Of a stretch of DNA of 64,000 nt, positions 44,658-53,112 are shown in pieces (positions within the stretch are counted from its first letter, which is position 1; every line of letters begins with the position of its first letter). The translations under genes and the position numbers were made by a program. The stretch is from an uncultured Clostridia bacterium (GTDB taxonomy: Bacteria > Bacillota > Clostridia > Christensenellales > Borkfalkiaceae): positions 124,001-188,000 of the forward strand of contig CALVIN010000001.1 in NCBI GenBank assembly GCA_944330115.1. Direction: 5' to 3'. Below the pieces are notes generated by a model. That model saw only the letters and a program-made list of their open reading frames with translations, was not told the DNA's origin and did no database searches.

Positions 44658-45974
44658 ATGGCTAAACCACTCGTCGCTATAGTCGGCAGACCAAACGTAG
44701 GCAAGAGCACCTTCTTCAACAGGGTAGCCGGCAGGAAAATTTCAATAACGGAAGACAGGCCGGGCGTCACGCGCGACCGCCTCTATGCCGACGCCGAGTG
44801 GCGGGGGCGCGCCTTCTCGATGGTGGATACGGGCGGCATAGAGATACGCTCGCAGGATACCATGTGGCGCGAAATAAAAAAGCAGGCCGAAGTGGCAATA
44901 GATACGGCACAGGTTATCTTATTCTTCGTCGACGGGCGCGAGGGGCTCACCTCCTCCGACTATGACGTGGCCGATATGCTCCGCCGCAGCAAAAAGCCGG
45001 TGATCCTCGTCGTCAACAAGGTGGACGAATATTCCGAGGAAAAGATATTCGAGTTTTATTCCCTCGGCCTCGGCGAGCCCTATCCCATATCCTCCGAGCA
45101 CGGCACGGGCATAGGCGACCTGCTCGACGAGGTAGTCTCCTACTTTGAAAAGATACCCGCCGAAGACGACAACAGCATAAAGATAGCCGTGGTGGGCAAG
45201 CCCAACGCAGGCAAGTCGAGCCTCGTAAACAAGCTTCTTGGCTTCGACCGCTCGATAGTCACCGATATCGCCGGCACCACGCGCGACGCGATAGACACCC
45301 GCTTCACCGCGCCCGACGGCTCCGACTATACAATAATCGACACGGCGGGCATACGCAAAAAGAGCAAGGTGGAGGACGACGTGGAGTATTACTCGGTAAT
45401 GCGCGCTTTCGACGCCGTTCGCCGCGCCGACGTGTGCGTGCTCGTGGTAGACAGCACCGAGGGCCTCACCGAGCAGGATACCAAAATAATAGGCTACGTG
45501 CACGAGCAGGGCAAGCCCTCGCTCATTCTCATGAACAAGTGGGATCTCGTCGAAAAGGACACAAACACCATAAACACCTTCCAAAACAAGCTCAAGGAAG
45601 ACCTCAAATTCATGGACTATTTCCGCTCGCTCTACATCTCGGCAAAGACGGGGCAGAGGGTGGATAAGATACTTTCGGCGGTAAAGGAGGTATACGCCAA
45701 CGCGCACAGGCGCATACAGACGGGCATATTGAACGACGTTATAAGTTCGGCGGTGCGCGCCAACGAGCCGCCCTCCTACAACGGCCGCAGGCTTAAGATA
45801 TATTACGCCACGCAGGTAGCGGAAGCTCCGCCCTCGTTTGCGCTCTTCGTGAACGACGGCAGGCTGATGCACTTCTCCTACGAGAGGTTTTTAGAGAACA
45901 CTCTCCGCGCCTCCTTCGATTTTTCGGGCACGCCCATAAAGATACTCACGCGCGACAAAAAGGAAGAGAACTGA
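44658..45974 (+). CDS. der: Ribosome biogenesis GTPase Der (EngA)
   Basis: The 438-residue double GTPase is needed for 50S assembly. The first G domain has GRPNVGKST (10-18), TEDRPGVTRDR, DTGG and NKVDEY. The second has GKPNAGKSSL near 180, DIAGTTRDAIDT, DTAGIR and NKWDLVEK. A C-terminal KH-like domain (about 355-438) contains PPSYNGRRLKIYYATQV and PPSFALFVND. A CAGG site precedes the ATG. plsY follows after 20 nt, an order common in Bacillota. Confidence 0.97.
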   Translation: MAKPLVAIVGRPNVGKSTFFNRVAGRKISITEDRPGVTRDRLYADAEWRGRAFSMVDTGGIEIRSQDTMWREIKKQAEVAIDTAQVILFFVDGREGLTSSDYDVADMLRRSKKPVILVVNKVDEYSEEKIFEFYSLGLGEPYPISSEHGTGIGDLLDEVVSYFEKIPAEDDNSIKIAVVGKPNAGKSSLVNKLLGFDRSIVTDIAGTTRDAIDTRFTAPDGSDYTIIDTAGIRKKSKVEDDVEYYSVMRAFDAVRRADVCVLVVDSTEGLTEQDTKIIGYVHEQGKPSLILMNKWDLVEKDTNTINTFQNKLKEDLKFMDYFRSLYISAKTGQRVDKILSAVKEVYANAHRRIQTGILNDVISSAVRANEPPSYNGRRLKIYYATQVAEAPPSFALFVNDGRLMHFSYERFLENTLRASFDFSGTPIKILTRDKKEEN

Positions 45975-45994
45975 GCGGTTAAGGAATTTTAACT

Positions 45995-46729
45995 ATGACG
46001 GAATTCTATATATCTGAAAAGTGGTACTATCTTGTAATAGCCGCGGCGGTGTGCTACCTTGTGGGCTGCTTCAACTTCGCGGTGATAATCTCGCAGTTCA
46101 AAAACCGCGATATCCGCGGCGTGGGCAGCGGCAACCCGGGCACCATGAATATGATGCGCACCTTCGGCTTAAAGGTGGGCATAATAAACTTCTTCTGCGA
46201 CGCGTTAAAGGGCGGCCTGCCCGTGCTGGCGGTATATTTTATCTTCCGCAACAGCGTGTTTGCAGGCACAAACGTGAACGTCGCCGACTTCATGCGCTAC
46301 TTCTGCGGGCTGTTCGTGGTAATAGGCCACATCTTCCCCGTCACGATGAAGTTCAAGGGCGGCAAGGGCATAGCCTCCACGCTCGGCCTCTTTTGGGTGG
46401 CGCTCTCGTGCGAGCAGTGGTGGTATGTGTTTATCGGCCTCGGCGTCTGCCTCCTGGTGTTTTTATATATCGCCATATCGGAGTGGGGCTCCATGGGCTC
46501 GCTCCTCGGCGTTTCGGCATTCTCAATATGGCAGGCGGTAGAGTTCTTCGTACGCTACAGCGGCGAGATGACCAACGGCTGGGTGATAGCCTGCTTCGCG
46601 CTGCTGCTTGCAATAAACCTCTTCACATGGATAGCTCACCACAAAAATCTGTATAAGCTTCTGGGCGGCGAGGAGCACCGCACATCGATAAAGCGCATGA
46701 TAAACAAAAAACTTAAAAAATCTTCTTAA
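45995..46729 (+). CDS. plsY: Acyl-phosphate:glycerol-3-phosphate acyltransferase
   Basis: This 244-residue multi-pass membrane enzyme transfers an acyl chain from acyl-phosphate to glycerol-3-phosphate, the first step of phospholipid synthesis. Motif 1 is GSGNPGTMNMMRTFG (residues 44-58) and motif 2 is GHIFPVTMKFKGGKGIAST near 113. Acyl-phosphate is also the product of FakA/FakB elsewhere in the window, so the two functions meet here. AAGGA lies upstream. It is longer than the usual ~200 residues, through loops and a basic tail. Confidence 0.94.
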   Translation: MTEFYISEKWYYLVIAAAVCYLVGCFNFAVIISQFKNRDIRGVGSGNPGTMNMMRTFGLKVGIINFFCDALKGGLPVLAVYFIFRNSVFAGTNVNVADFMRYFCGLFVVIGHIFPVTMKFKGGKGIASTLGLFWVALSCEQWWYVFIGLGVCLLVFLYIAISEWGSMGSLLGVSAFSIWQAVEFFVRYSGEMTNGWVIACFALLLAINLFTWIAHHKNLYKLLGGEEHRTSIKRMINKKLKKSS

Positions 46730-46739
46730 AACATAAGGG

Positions 46740-46770
46740 CGGGCGCGGCGGAAATTTTCCGCCGCGCCCG
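46740..46770. terminator. Bidirectional hairpin between plsY and the PH-like gene
   Basis: A 15-bp perfect stem CGGGCGCGGCGGAAA is centred on a single T, with GC-rich flanks and a T-run about 25 nt further on. Confidence 0.7.
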
Positions 46771-46797
46771 CGCCGATATATAGCTGTTTTTAAATTT

Positions 46798-47283
46798 TTA
46801 CGCGTTCTTTTCGTCGTCGTTCGTGCTCGTCTTAGACTTTATCGTGTATTCTATCTTGGGATTTACGTCGAGTATGGCCTGCACGAAGTCCTCGTACCAT
46901 TCCTCTTTTACCACTATCACTATAAAGTGCTCGTCCTCAAACACCACGGTAAGTTTGTTTGTAGTCCTGTCGAGCATCACCGTGTCGATAGTCTTTATGT
47001 CGTAAGAGCTCTTTATAAAGCCGAAGCTCGTCTTTATCGTCTTGCTCTTTTTATCCACCGCATAGTAGGAGGAGATGAGCAGCGATATGAGTATGACTAT
47101 CAGCGCTATCGTCACTATAAACATCAGAATATATCTTATTATGGTAAAGGTGGGGTTGGCGGTGTCTATGCCGAAGTCTATCACCTGCCACAGCGTTATG
47201 GCAAAGCCTGCCACGCTCAGCACGAGTATAACGCCTATCAGCGCGTAGATAAGTTTGGTAAATTTGTACTTAAATATTTTCAT
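46798..47283 (-). CDS. Membrane protein with two helices and a PH-like cytoplasmic domain
   Basis: The 161-residue protein has two membrane helices (about 9-32 and 48-72). A soluble domain follows with YYAVDKKSKTIKTSFGFIKSSYDIKTIDTVMLDR and TNKLTVVFEDEHFIVIVV. This is the pattern of bacterial PH domains, where a strand-rich barrel reads I-x-Y-x-D-I. Function is unknown. ATG 47283 is chosen because TATAAT (47295-47290) ends 6 nt before it, with TTGCTT 18 nt further upstream. No Shine-Dalgarno is present, so the mRNA is probably leaderless. Confidence 0.7.
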   Translation of the reverse strand: MKIFKYKFTKLIYALIGVILVLSVAGFAITLWQVIDFGIDTANPTFTIIRYILMFIVTIALIVILISLLISSYYAVDKKSKTIKTSFGFIKSSYDIKTIDTVMLDRTTNKLTVVFEDEHFIVIVVKEEWYEDFVQAILDVNPKIEYTIKSKTSTNDDEKNA

Positions 47284-47456
47284 GCCATGATTATACAACA
47301 AAGCGGCGGCAAAAAGCAAGGTTATTTTGCGCCAAAAGGGCGGCGCGGGCAGTATTTTTGTATGTATTGCCCCGTCTCGCGCGTGCTGAGCCGGAATTTA
47401 GTGTTTGTCCTTAAATAAAAATTGCGGCAAATTGCAATTAAGTTGCGGCAAAAACC

Positions 47457-47486
47457 TTGAACAACGGCGGCGTTTTGTGGTATAAT
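47457..47486 (+). promoter_or_regulatory. Promoter of the aconitase-family hydratase gene
   Basis: TTGAAC, 18 nt, then TATAAT with a TGG extension, 55 nt before the ATG, which has an AAAGGGG site. Confidence 0.78.
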
Positions 47487-47541
47487 CGAATTTGTAATAC
47501 AAATCAAAGCTGTAAATATAAATTTTCAAAGGGGTATTCAC

Positions 47542-49773
47542 ATGATAAAGCTCATCAAGGGCGGCGTGTATTATATGGAAGACAAGCTCTTCAAAGAGAG
47601 CGCCGCATTTATGGTCGAAGAAAAAAAGCGCAGGGCAATCAAGGGCACCATGGCCTATAAGATACTTTCGGCGCACAACAAGGGTGACGACGAAAACCTT
47701 AAAATAAAGTTCGACGCCCTCGCCTCGCACGATATCACGTACGTAGGCATAATCCAGACGGCCAAGGCCTCGGGCTTAAAGCAGTTTCCCCTCTCATACA
47801 CATTAACAAACTGCCACAACTCGCTGTGCGCTGTCGGCGGCACCATAAACGAGGACGACCACGTCTTCGGCCTTTCGGCCGCAAAAAAATATGGCGGCAA
47901 CTACGTTCCCCCTCACCTTGCGGTAATTCACCAGTACATGAGGGAGGTAGAGGCCAAGTGCGGCGCTATGATACTCGGCTCCGACAGTCACACCCGCTAC
48001 GGCGCTCTCGGCACGATGGCTGTGGGCGAGGGCGGCCCCGAGCTCGTAAAGCAACTGCTCGGCCAGACTTACGATGTAAAGCGCCCCGAGGTGATAGCCG
48101 TATATCTTCGCGGCAAGCCCAAAAAGGGAGTGGGCCCGCAGGACGTCGCGATAGCGCTTGTCGGCGCCACCTTCAAAAAGGGATTTGTGAAGAATAAGGT
48201 GCTCGAATTCATCGGCCCCGGCATAAAGAACCTCTCCATGGACTACCGCCTCGGCATCGACGTAATGACCACCGAAACGACCTGTCTTTCGAGCATCTGG
48301 GAGACAGACGAAACCACTCGCGAATTCTTCAAAATACACGGCAGGGAGGGCGACTTCAAGGAGCTCCGCCCCGAGCAGCCCGCCTATTACGACGGCGCGG
48401 TAGTCATCGACCTCTCGCGCATAGAGCCCATGATAGCTCTGCCTTTCCACCCCTCCAACGCATACACGATAAGGGAGGTCATCGAAAACGCAAAGGATAT
48501 CCTCGGCGAGGTGCAGGAGCGCGGCAACAAGCTCAAGGGCTCGAATACTTTCCACCTCACCGATAAGATAAAGGACGGCAAAATATATGTCGACCAGGGC
48601 ATAATCGCAGGCTGCGCGGGCGGTATGTATGAAAATATCGCCGAGGCCGCCGAAATTTTAAAGGGCGGCAGCTGCGGAAACGGCGAGTTCGCTCTCAGCG
48701 TATATCCCCAGAGCCAGCCCGTATATAAGTGCCTCGTAGATAACGGCTATGTGTCCACACTGATGGGTGCGGGCGCAATAGTAAAGACGGCGTTCTGCGG
48801 CCCCTGTTTCGGCGCGGGCGATACTCCCGCCGATAACGGTCTCTCCATACGCCACACCACGCGCAACTTCGAAAACAGAGAGGGCTCCAAGCTCGGCGAG
48901 GGTCAGCTTGCCGCAGTCGCGCTCATGGACGCCCGTTCCATAGCGGCCACCGCCGCAAACGGCGGCGTGCTTACCCCGGGCACAGAGGCCGAATACACCA
49001 AAAAGGTCAAAAAGTATTACTTCGACGGCTCCATCTATGAAAAGAGGGTGTACCGCGGCTGGGGAAATCCTCAGCCCGATGCCGAGCTTGTATACGGCAA
49101 CAACATTGCCGACTGGCCTCAGCAGATCCCCATTGCCAACAGCGTGCTCATGAAGGCGGTATCCGTGCTCACCGATCCCGTGACCACCACCGACGAGCTC
49201 ATTCCCTCGGGTGAAACGTCGTCATACCGCTCCAACCCCATGAGGCTCGCGCAGTTCGCGCTCTCCCGCAAGGATCCCGGCTATGTTGAAAGGGCAAAGG
49301 CTGTTATGGCCGACGAAAAGGTGCGCCGCGAGAGCGGTTCCCTCCCCGAAGAGGTGCTCAAAGAGGTTGGCATCAAGCTCGACGAAAACACCATGTACGG
49401 CAGCTGCGTAGTGGCAAGAAAGCCGGGCGACGGTTCGGCGCGCGAACAGGCTGCATCCTGCCAGAGGGTGCTCGGCGGCGTGGCAAACATTGCCTGCGAA
49501 TACGCCACCAAGCGCTACCGCTCCAACCTCATAAATTGGGGCATGCTGCCCCTCGTGTGCAGGAACTTCGACTATAAGCTCGGCGACTATATCTACATTC
49601 AGGATATCGTCGGCCTCCTCAAGGAGGGTGCGGAGGTGGTGCCCGCAAAGCACATCTCGGGCGGCAAAGTAAAAAATATCCAGCTCGAACTCGGCTTCCT
49701 CACGCCCGAAGAAAAGCAGATAATTCTTGCCGGCTGCCTTATAAACTACAACAGGCAGAAGGCGGGACTTTGA
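47542..49773 (+). CDS. Aconitase-family hydratase (YbhJ-like)
   Basis: The 743-residue member of the aconitase superfamily has a three-domain catalytic part and a C-terminal swivel domain. The probable 4Fe-4S ligands are Cys358 (IIAGCAGG), Cys419 and Cys422 (TAFCGPCFGAGD), matching the aconitase spacing. GSDSHTRYGALGTMAVGEGG and the swivel-domain segment GDGSAREQAASC (the S-R-E-x-A region, here with Ala before Arg) are recognisable. Family members hydrate and dehydrate citrate-like acids. Overall form resembles the uncharacterised YbhJ hydratases rather than AcnA or LeuC, so the substrate is not certain. No citrate synthase or isocitrate dehydrogenase lies nearby. Confidence 0.85.
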   Translation: MIKLIKGGVYYMEDKLFKESAAFMVEEKKRRAIKGTMAYKILSAHNKGDDENLKIKFDALASHDITYVGIIQTAKASGLKQFPLSYTLTNCHNSLCAVGGTINEDDHVFGLSAAKKYGGNYVPPHLAVIHQYMREVEAKCGAMILGSDSHTRYGALGTMAVGEGGPELVKQLLGQTYDVKRPEVIAVYLRGKPKKGVGPQDVAIALVGATFKKGFVKNKVLEFIGPGIKNLSMDYRLGIDVMTTETTCLSSIWETDETTREFFKIHGREGDFKELRPEQPAYYDGAVVIDLSRIEPMIALPFHPSNAYTIREVIENAKDILGEVQERGNKLKGSNTFHLTDKIKDGKIYVDQGIIAGCAGGMYENIAEAAEILKGGSCGNGEFALSVYPQSQPVYKCLVDNGYVSTLMGAGAIVKTAFCGPCFGAGDTPADNGLSIRHTTRNFENREGSKLGEGQLAAVALMDARSIAATAANGGVLTPGTEAEYTKKVKKYYFDGSIYEKRVYRGWGNPQPDAELVYGNNIADWPQQIPIANSVLMKAVSVLTDPVTTTDELIPSGETSSYRSNPMRLAQFALSRKDPGYVERAKAVMADEKVRRESGSLPEEVLKEVGIKLDENTMYGSCVVARKPGDGSAREQAASCQRVLGGVANIACEYATKRYRSNLINWGMLPLVCRNFDYKLGDYIYIQDIVGLLKEGAEVVPAKHISGGKVKNIQLELGFLTPEEKQIILAGCLINYNRQKAGL

Positions 49774-49807
49774 TTTCTCTTTTGTAAAGCAATTATAAAT
49801 AAAGGTA

Positions 49808-49840
49808 ATGCCGCGTGCGCAAGTTTTGCGCACGCGGCAT
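49808..49840. terminator. Terminator hairpin after the hydratase gene
   Basis: A 15-bp perfect stem ATGCCGCGTGCGCAA with a 3-nt loop is followed by TTTAAATTAT. It separates convergent genes. Confidence 0.72.
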
Positions 49841-49911
49841 TTTAAATTATATTTCTCCGTGTGGTGTGTGGGCAATTTGTTGCGCGTTGCGCCTTGCCGC
49901 AGTCTCTTTTC

Positions 49912-50535
49912 TCAGCCTATGGCATTTTTGGGTGCGGCAGGCATGTTCTTCCTTTGGCCGTGCTTTCTCATTTTTCTGCCGCCTGGTTTTGTGTTTCCCT
50001 TGTTATCTGTGCCGCTGTCTTGGGCCGATTTTGCAGCTGTGCCGTTTTCCGCACCTTCGTCTGTGTCGTCGTCAGCGGGAGGGGGAGGTATGGGCATCGG
50101 CCTGCGTGGTTTAAAGTTGCCGTTCGGCGAAAACAGGCCGAACTTTCTTCTGCCGCTTCCCGTCTTTCCGCCCATCTTGTCGCCGTCGAATTCAAATTTG
50201 TCCATGCCGTCGGTGTGTTCGTCGCGCGGCTCATTGTGGCCGTGGCGGTGCCTTCCAAAGCGCCCGCGCCCCTCGCCGATCGCGCCGTCATCTTCATTGC
50301 CGTCATGCGCGCCGCCCTCGCCGTTCTGTCTGCAGTCGCAGTCCGTTCCGCAGTTGCAGTTTTCACCGCATTTTCCCTTGCAGTTGCAGTCATCGCCGCA
50401 GCCGCAGTCGTAACTTTTTTCGTATGCGCTCAAGGTCGTGTTTCCGCCGCCCGTCTGCCCCTTAGAGCACGCTGCCGCTCCGCAGCAACCCGCGGCTATC
50501 GCCGCCGTAAGTAAAATAATTATCAACTTTTTCAT
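49912..50535 (-). CDS. Cysteine-rich putative lipoprotein with metallothionein-like cluster
   Basis: The 207-residue protein starts with a signal sequence, with AAGC at Cys17 as a possible lipobox. Residues 44-68 hold nine cysteines in C-x-C and C-x3-C spacing (CGCGDDCNCKGKCGENC and onward), which resembles metallothionein-like metal binding. The rest is disordered-looking: Gly, Asp, His and Arg in the middle (GRFGRHRHGHNEP), a Pro run near 146, and basic residues at the end. No enzyme motif is seen. CATACT (50547-50542) ends 6 nt before the ATG and there is no Shine-Dalgarno. An extracytoplasmic metal-binding role is inferred from composition only. Confidence 0.65.
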   Translation of the reverse strand: MKKLIIILLTAAIAAGCCGAAACSKGQTGGGNTTLSAYEKSYDCGCGDDCNCKGKCGENCNCGTDCDCRQNGEGGAHDGNEDDGAIGEGRGRFGRHRHGHNEPRDEHTDGMDKFEFDGDKMGGKTGSGRRKFGLFSPNGNFKPRRPMPIPPPPADDDTDEGAENGTAAKSAQDSGTDNKGNTKPGGRKMRKHGQRKNMPAAPKNAIG

Positions 50536-50575
50536 ATCCGCAGTATGTGAAAGTTAACAAAGGTTATTCAACCGC

Positions 50576-50604
50576 TTGCCTTTTTTTGTGCGCTGTGCTA
50601 AACT
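50576..50604 (+). promoter_or_regulatory. Promoter of the TM1266-family gene
   Basis: TTGCCT, 17 nt, then TAAACT with a TGC extension. It predicts a transcript start near 50611 and a leader of about 115 nt. Confidence 0.7.
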
Positions 50605-50610
50605 AAATAT

Positions 50611-50725
50611 TGCCTGAGCGGAAAGGCGCATGCCTGACTGTAAAGGGGTGAATAGGTTATTTAAGGCGGCGCAAACTGTTCCGCCCCGTCATTCTCCCCG
50701 TCCGCTTTCGGCAGGGAGTTTTTTT
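50611..50725 (+). promoter_or_regulatory. Attenuator-like structured leader of the TM1266-family gene
   Basis: The leader ends in a terminator-like hairpin: CTCCC (50694-50698) pairs with GGGAG (50714-50718), with an inner CCG/CGG pair, followed directly by seven T and the ATG. The GGGAG arm is also the ribosome binding site. An alternative pairing of GGGGTGAAT (50645-50653) with ATTCTCCCC (50691-50699), 8 of 9 positions, would open the terminator. Between them lies a GGCGG/CCGCC hairpin (50665-50685). This has the form of a riboswitch or protein-controlled attenuator. I cannot match it to a known class. Confidence 0.6.
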
Positions 50726-50974
50726 ATGAGCGAAAACAGAGTGGCAGTTATAAGCATAATAGTGGAGGACCGCTCGTCCTCGGCGCAGATAAACGCGCTC
50801 CTCTCCGAATATGCCGACTACATCGTCGGCCGCATGGGCGTGCCCTACAAGGCAAAGCATATCTCTGTGATGTGCGTAATAGCCGATGCTCCCGCAGAGG
50901 TGCTCAACACCCTCACTGGCAAGATAGGTCAGCTGCACGGCGTTTCGGCAAAGACGCTCATGAGCAAGGTATAG
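50726..50974 (+). CDS. TM1266-family iron-only hydrogenase system regulator
   Basis: The 82-residue protein has an ACT/ferredoxin-like fold pattern: RVAVISIIVEDRSSSAQINALLSEYADYIVGRMGVPY, seen here as EYADYIVGRMGVPY, then HISVMCVIADAPAEVLNTL and LHGVSAKTLMSK. These match the short putative regulators encoded with [FeFe]-hydrogenase maturation genes in anaerobes. It is likely cytoplasmic and could bind a small ligand at a dimer interface. No hyd genes are in the window. ATG 50726 is preferred over an upstream ATG because AGGGAG and the leader structure end there. Confidence 0.82.
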   Translation: MSENRVAVISIIVEDRSSSAQINALLSEYADYIVGRMGVPYKAKHISVMCVIADAPAEVLNTLTGKIGQLHGVSAKTLMSKV

Positions 50975-50998
50975 CCCTGTTTTTTATTAAAATCCGGC

Positions 50999-51024
50999 AA
51001 TTATATCACGCATAGTACTATGCA
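50999..51024 (+). repeat. Copy B of the dispersed 26-nt repeat
   Basis: It is identical over 26 nt to copy A (10181-10206), including the 14-bp palindrome at 51010-51023. It lies in the 114-nt gap before the ABC importer operon, about 65 nt upstream of its first ATG, so it may act on that promoter. Confidence 0.72.
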
Positions 51025-51088
51025 ATTTGTCCTTTTGCGGCATTTTTGCCGCTCAAACCAAGATCTTTATTTAAAAAGGAGAACATGT

Positions 51089-52168
51089 ATGAATACAAAA
51101 AGTTTAAAAACGGCCGTCGTGGCAATACTGTGTGCGGCAACGGCGGCGGTGTGCGGCTTCGGGCTTTCGGCCTGCGATAACGGCCCCGAACCCGGCCCCG
51201 ACGATACAAACCCCGAAACGCCCGTCGAAGAGAGCTTTTCATATACGGTAGCCATGCCCGACGGCGCTCCCGCGCTTGCGGCTGCGCAGTTAATGATAGA
51301 GGACATGCAGTTCGGCGGCGAAGTCAACTATACCGTGGTAAATTCCAACGCCATAGCGGCGCAGGTCTCGGGCGGCGTAGCCGACGTGTGCATACTCCCC
51401 GTAAATGCCGCTGTGCAGCTTGCCGGCAGCGGCGAGCAGTATAAACTTCTCGGCACGGTCACGCACGGAAATTTATACATGCTCTCATCAAAACATCCCG
51501 ATACGCAGATAACTGCGCAAAATTTAAACACGCTCGTCGGCTCCACGGTGGGCTGCATACAGCTCTCGAGCTTCGTCGGCAACGTGTTTAAAATGATACT
51601 TGCAAACAACGATATCCCCTATGAAGTGGTGGAGAGCGTCGAGGTCGCCAAGGAGGGAGTGGTAAACCTCATAAACATAGCCGATCCCGCCACAGGCATC
51701 TCGCCCGCCGCCGAGTTCGACTACATGGTGGGCGCGGAGCCGGTAGTTACCGCCAAAATAAACGGTTCGGCAAGCGCCGCATCGCCCTTAAAGCTTGTGG
51801 GCGACCTGCAGGAGCTCTACGGCGAAGAGGGCTATCCCCAGGCGGTGATGGTGGCTAAGTGCGAAGTGATTAACGAGAGCCCCGAATTTATCGCCGCCCT
51901 CACCGAAGCTGTCGGGGACAACGCCGAATGGATAGTTTCGGAGAGCGCTGTTATGTCTGACATAGTAGCTGCCATAAACGCCAATTACGACGGCGCCACA
52001 AGTACCCTCACCGAAAAGAATCTGAACGCCACCGTCATCTCGCGCTGCGCGATAGAGTTCGTTCCCGCCTCCGGGTGCAAGCAGGAGGTAACCGATTTTA
52101 TAACCTCGCTCGAGTCGGTCACCGGCGCGTCGCTCACCCTTTCGGATAACTTCTTCTATATGGGCTAA
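51089..52168 (+). CDS. NitT/TauT-type ABC transporter substrate-binding lipoprotein
   Basis: The 359-residue protein has a lipoprotein signal with LSAC (Cys29), a Pro/Glu linker, and a periplasmic-binding-protein type II fold. YTVAMPDGAPALAAAQLM, GGVADVCILPVNAAVQL and GSTVGCIQLSSFVGNVFKMILANND are typical of the NMT1/TauA/SsuA class. Substrates in this class include sulfonates, nitrate, thiamine precursors and purine-like compounds; none can be chosen from sequence. GGAGAAC lies before ATG 51089. Permease and ATPase genes follow. Confidence 0.85.
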   Translation: MNTKSLKTAVVAILCAATAAVCGFGLSACDNGPEPGPDDTNPETPVEESFSYTVAMPDGAPALAAAQLMIEDMQFGGEVNYTVVNSNAIAAQVSGGVADVCILPVNAAVQLAGSGEQYKLLGTVTHGNLYMLSSKHPDTQITAQNLNTLVGSTVGCIQLSSFVGNVFKMILANNDIPYEVVESVEVAKEGVVNLINIADPATGISPAAEFDYMVGAEPVVTAKINGSASAASPLKLVGDLQELYGEEGYPQAVMVAKCEVINESPEFIAALTEAVGDNAEWIVSESAVMSDIVAAINANYDGATSTLTEKNLNATVISRCAIEFVPASGCKQEVTDFITSLESVTGASLTLSDNFFYMG

Positions 52169-52320
52169 AGCGCCCCAAGACTATATGTGTTAAAGCGCCA
52201 AAGGCGCAGCCGCACCCTGCCTTCCGCAAGGGGGGAGGCGGCGCAAAGCGGTATGTTTTTACCAATGTAAACAGCCGCACTCTGAATGCAAAAACATCTC
52301 AAAAATAAAACACGACGGCG

Positions 52321-53112
52321 GTGGCCAGATTGAAAGCAAAATTTGCCGGCAGGGCGTGCAACTTAATAATTTCGGTGTGCGCCATAGCGGCAATGTGGCT
52401 GGTCTGGCTGATTGCCTGGGCCGTCACAGACGACGGCTTTGTCGTGCCGTCGGTAGGCGGCACGCTCTCAAGTCTTGCGTCGCTTCTCGGCACGTCGTCG
52501 TTCTGGGCGGCGTTCGGAATGACGCTCGTGCGCTCCGTCATCGCGTGGCTCATATCGCTCGCGCTTGCGGCGGCGCTCTCATCTGTAAGTGCGGCATTTA
52601 CCGTTGCGCGCAGGTTCATAGCGCCCTTTATCGCCGTGTTCCGCACCGTGCCCACCATGGCGATAACGCTTATGCTGCTCATATGGTCGTCGCCGAGGGT
52701 GGCGCCCGCCATTGTCTCTGTGCTCATGGTCTTTCCGCTATCATACAATCAGATGATGGCGGCGTTCGACGGCGCCGACAGCGGCCTTGCGGAAATGGCG
52801 ATCCTCTACGGAGTGCCGCTCAAAGACAGGCTGTTTAAAATATATATCCCGCAGATGCTTCCGCCCCTTCTCTCGCAGGTGGGCGCAAATCTTTCGCTCA
52901 CGCTCAAAGTTATGATATCGGCGGAGGTGTTGTGCAGCACTTTCAACTCGCTCGGCGGGCTGATATACCAGTCGAACGTCCTTCTCGATACCGCGCAGAT
53001 GTTTGCGCTCACGATAAGCGCACTGGTCGCGGGCGGCGTACTCGAGTGGGCGCTCTCCAAGCTCGTAATGCTCACCGATAAATGGACCGGCAGGAGGGGA
53101 GGCGCAAAATGA
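52321..53112 (+). CDS. ABC transporter permease (NitT/TauT type)
   Basis: The 263-residue integral membrane protein has about six helices. The EAA-like loop is AEMAILYGVPLKDRLFKIYIPQMLPPL near residue 160, which contacts the ATPase. It resembles SsuC/TauC permeases. The likely start is GTG 52321, since an in-frame stop lies 15 nt upstream and no ATG is available; the ribosome binding site is weak. The 152-nt gap before it holds a GC-rich hairpin region. It overlaps the ATPase gene by 4 nt. Confidence 0.88.
   Translation: MARLKAKFAGRACNLIISVCAIAAMWLVWLIAWAVTDDGFVVPSVGGTLSSLASLLGTSSFWAAFGMTLVRSVIAWLISLALAAALSSVSAAFTVARRFIAPFIAVFRTVPTMAITLMLLIWSSPRVAPAIVSVLMVFPLSYNQMMAAFDGADSGLAEMAILYGVPLKDRLFKIYIPQMLPPLLSQVGANLSLTLKVMISAEVLCSTFNSLGGLIYQSNVLLDTAQMFALTISALVAGGVLEWALSKLVMLTDKWTGRRGGAK

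Noticed and set aside
52169-52320. A small gene between the substrate-binding protein and permease of the ABC importer.
   Set aside because: No open frame with a start and ribosome binding site is present; the gap holds a GC-rich hairpin region only.
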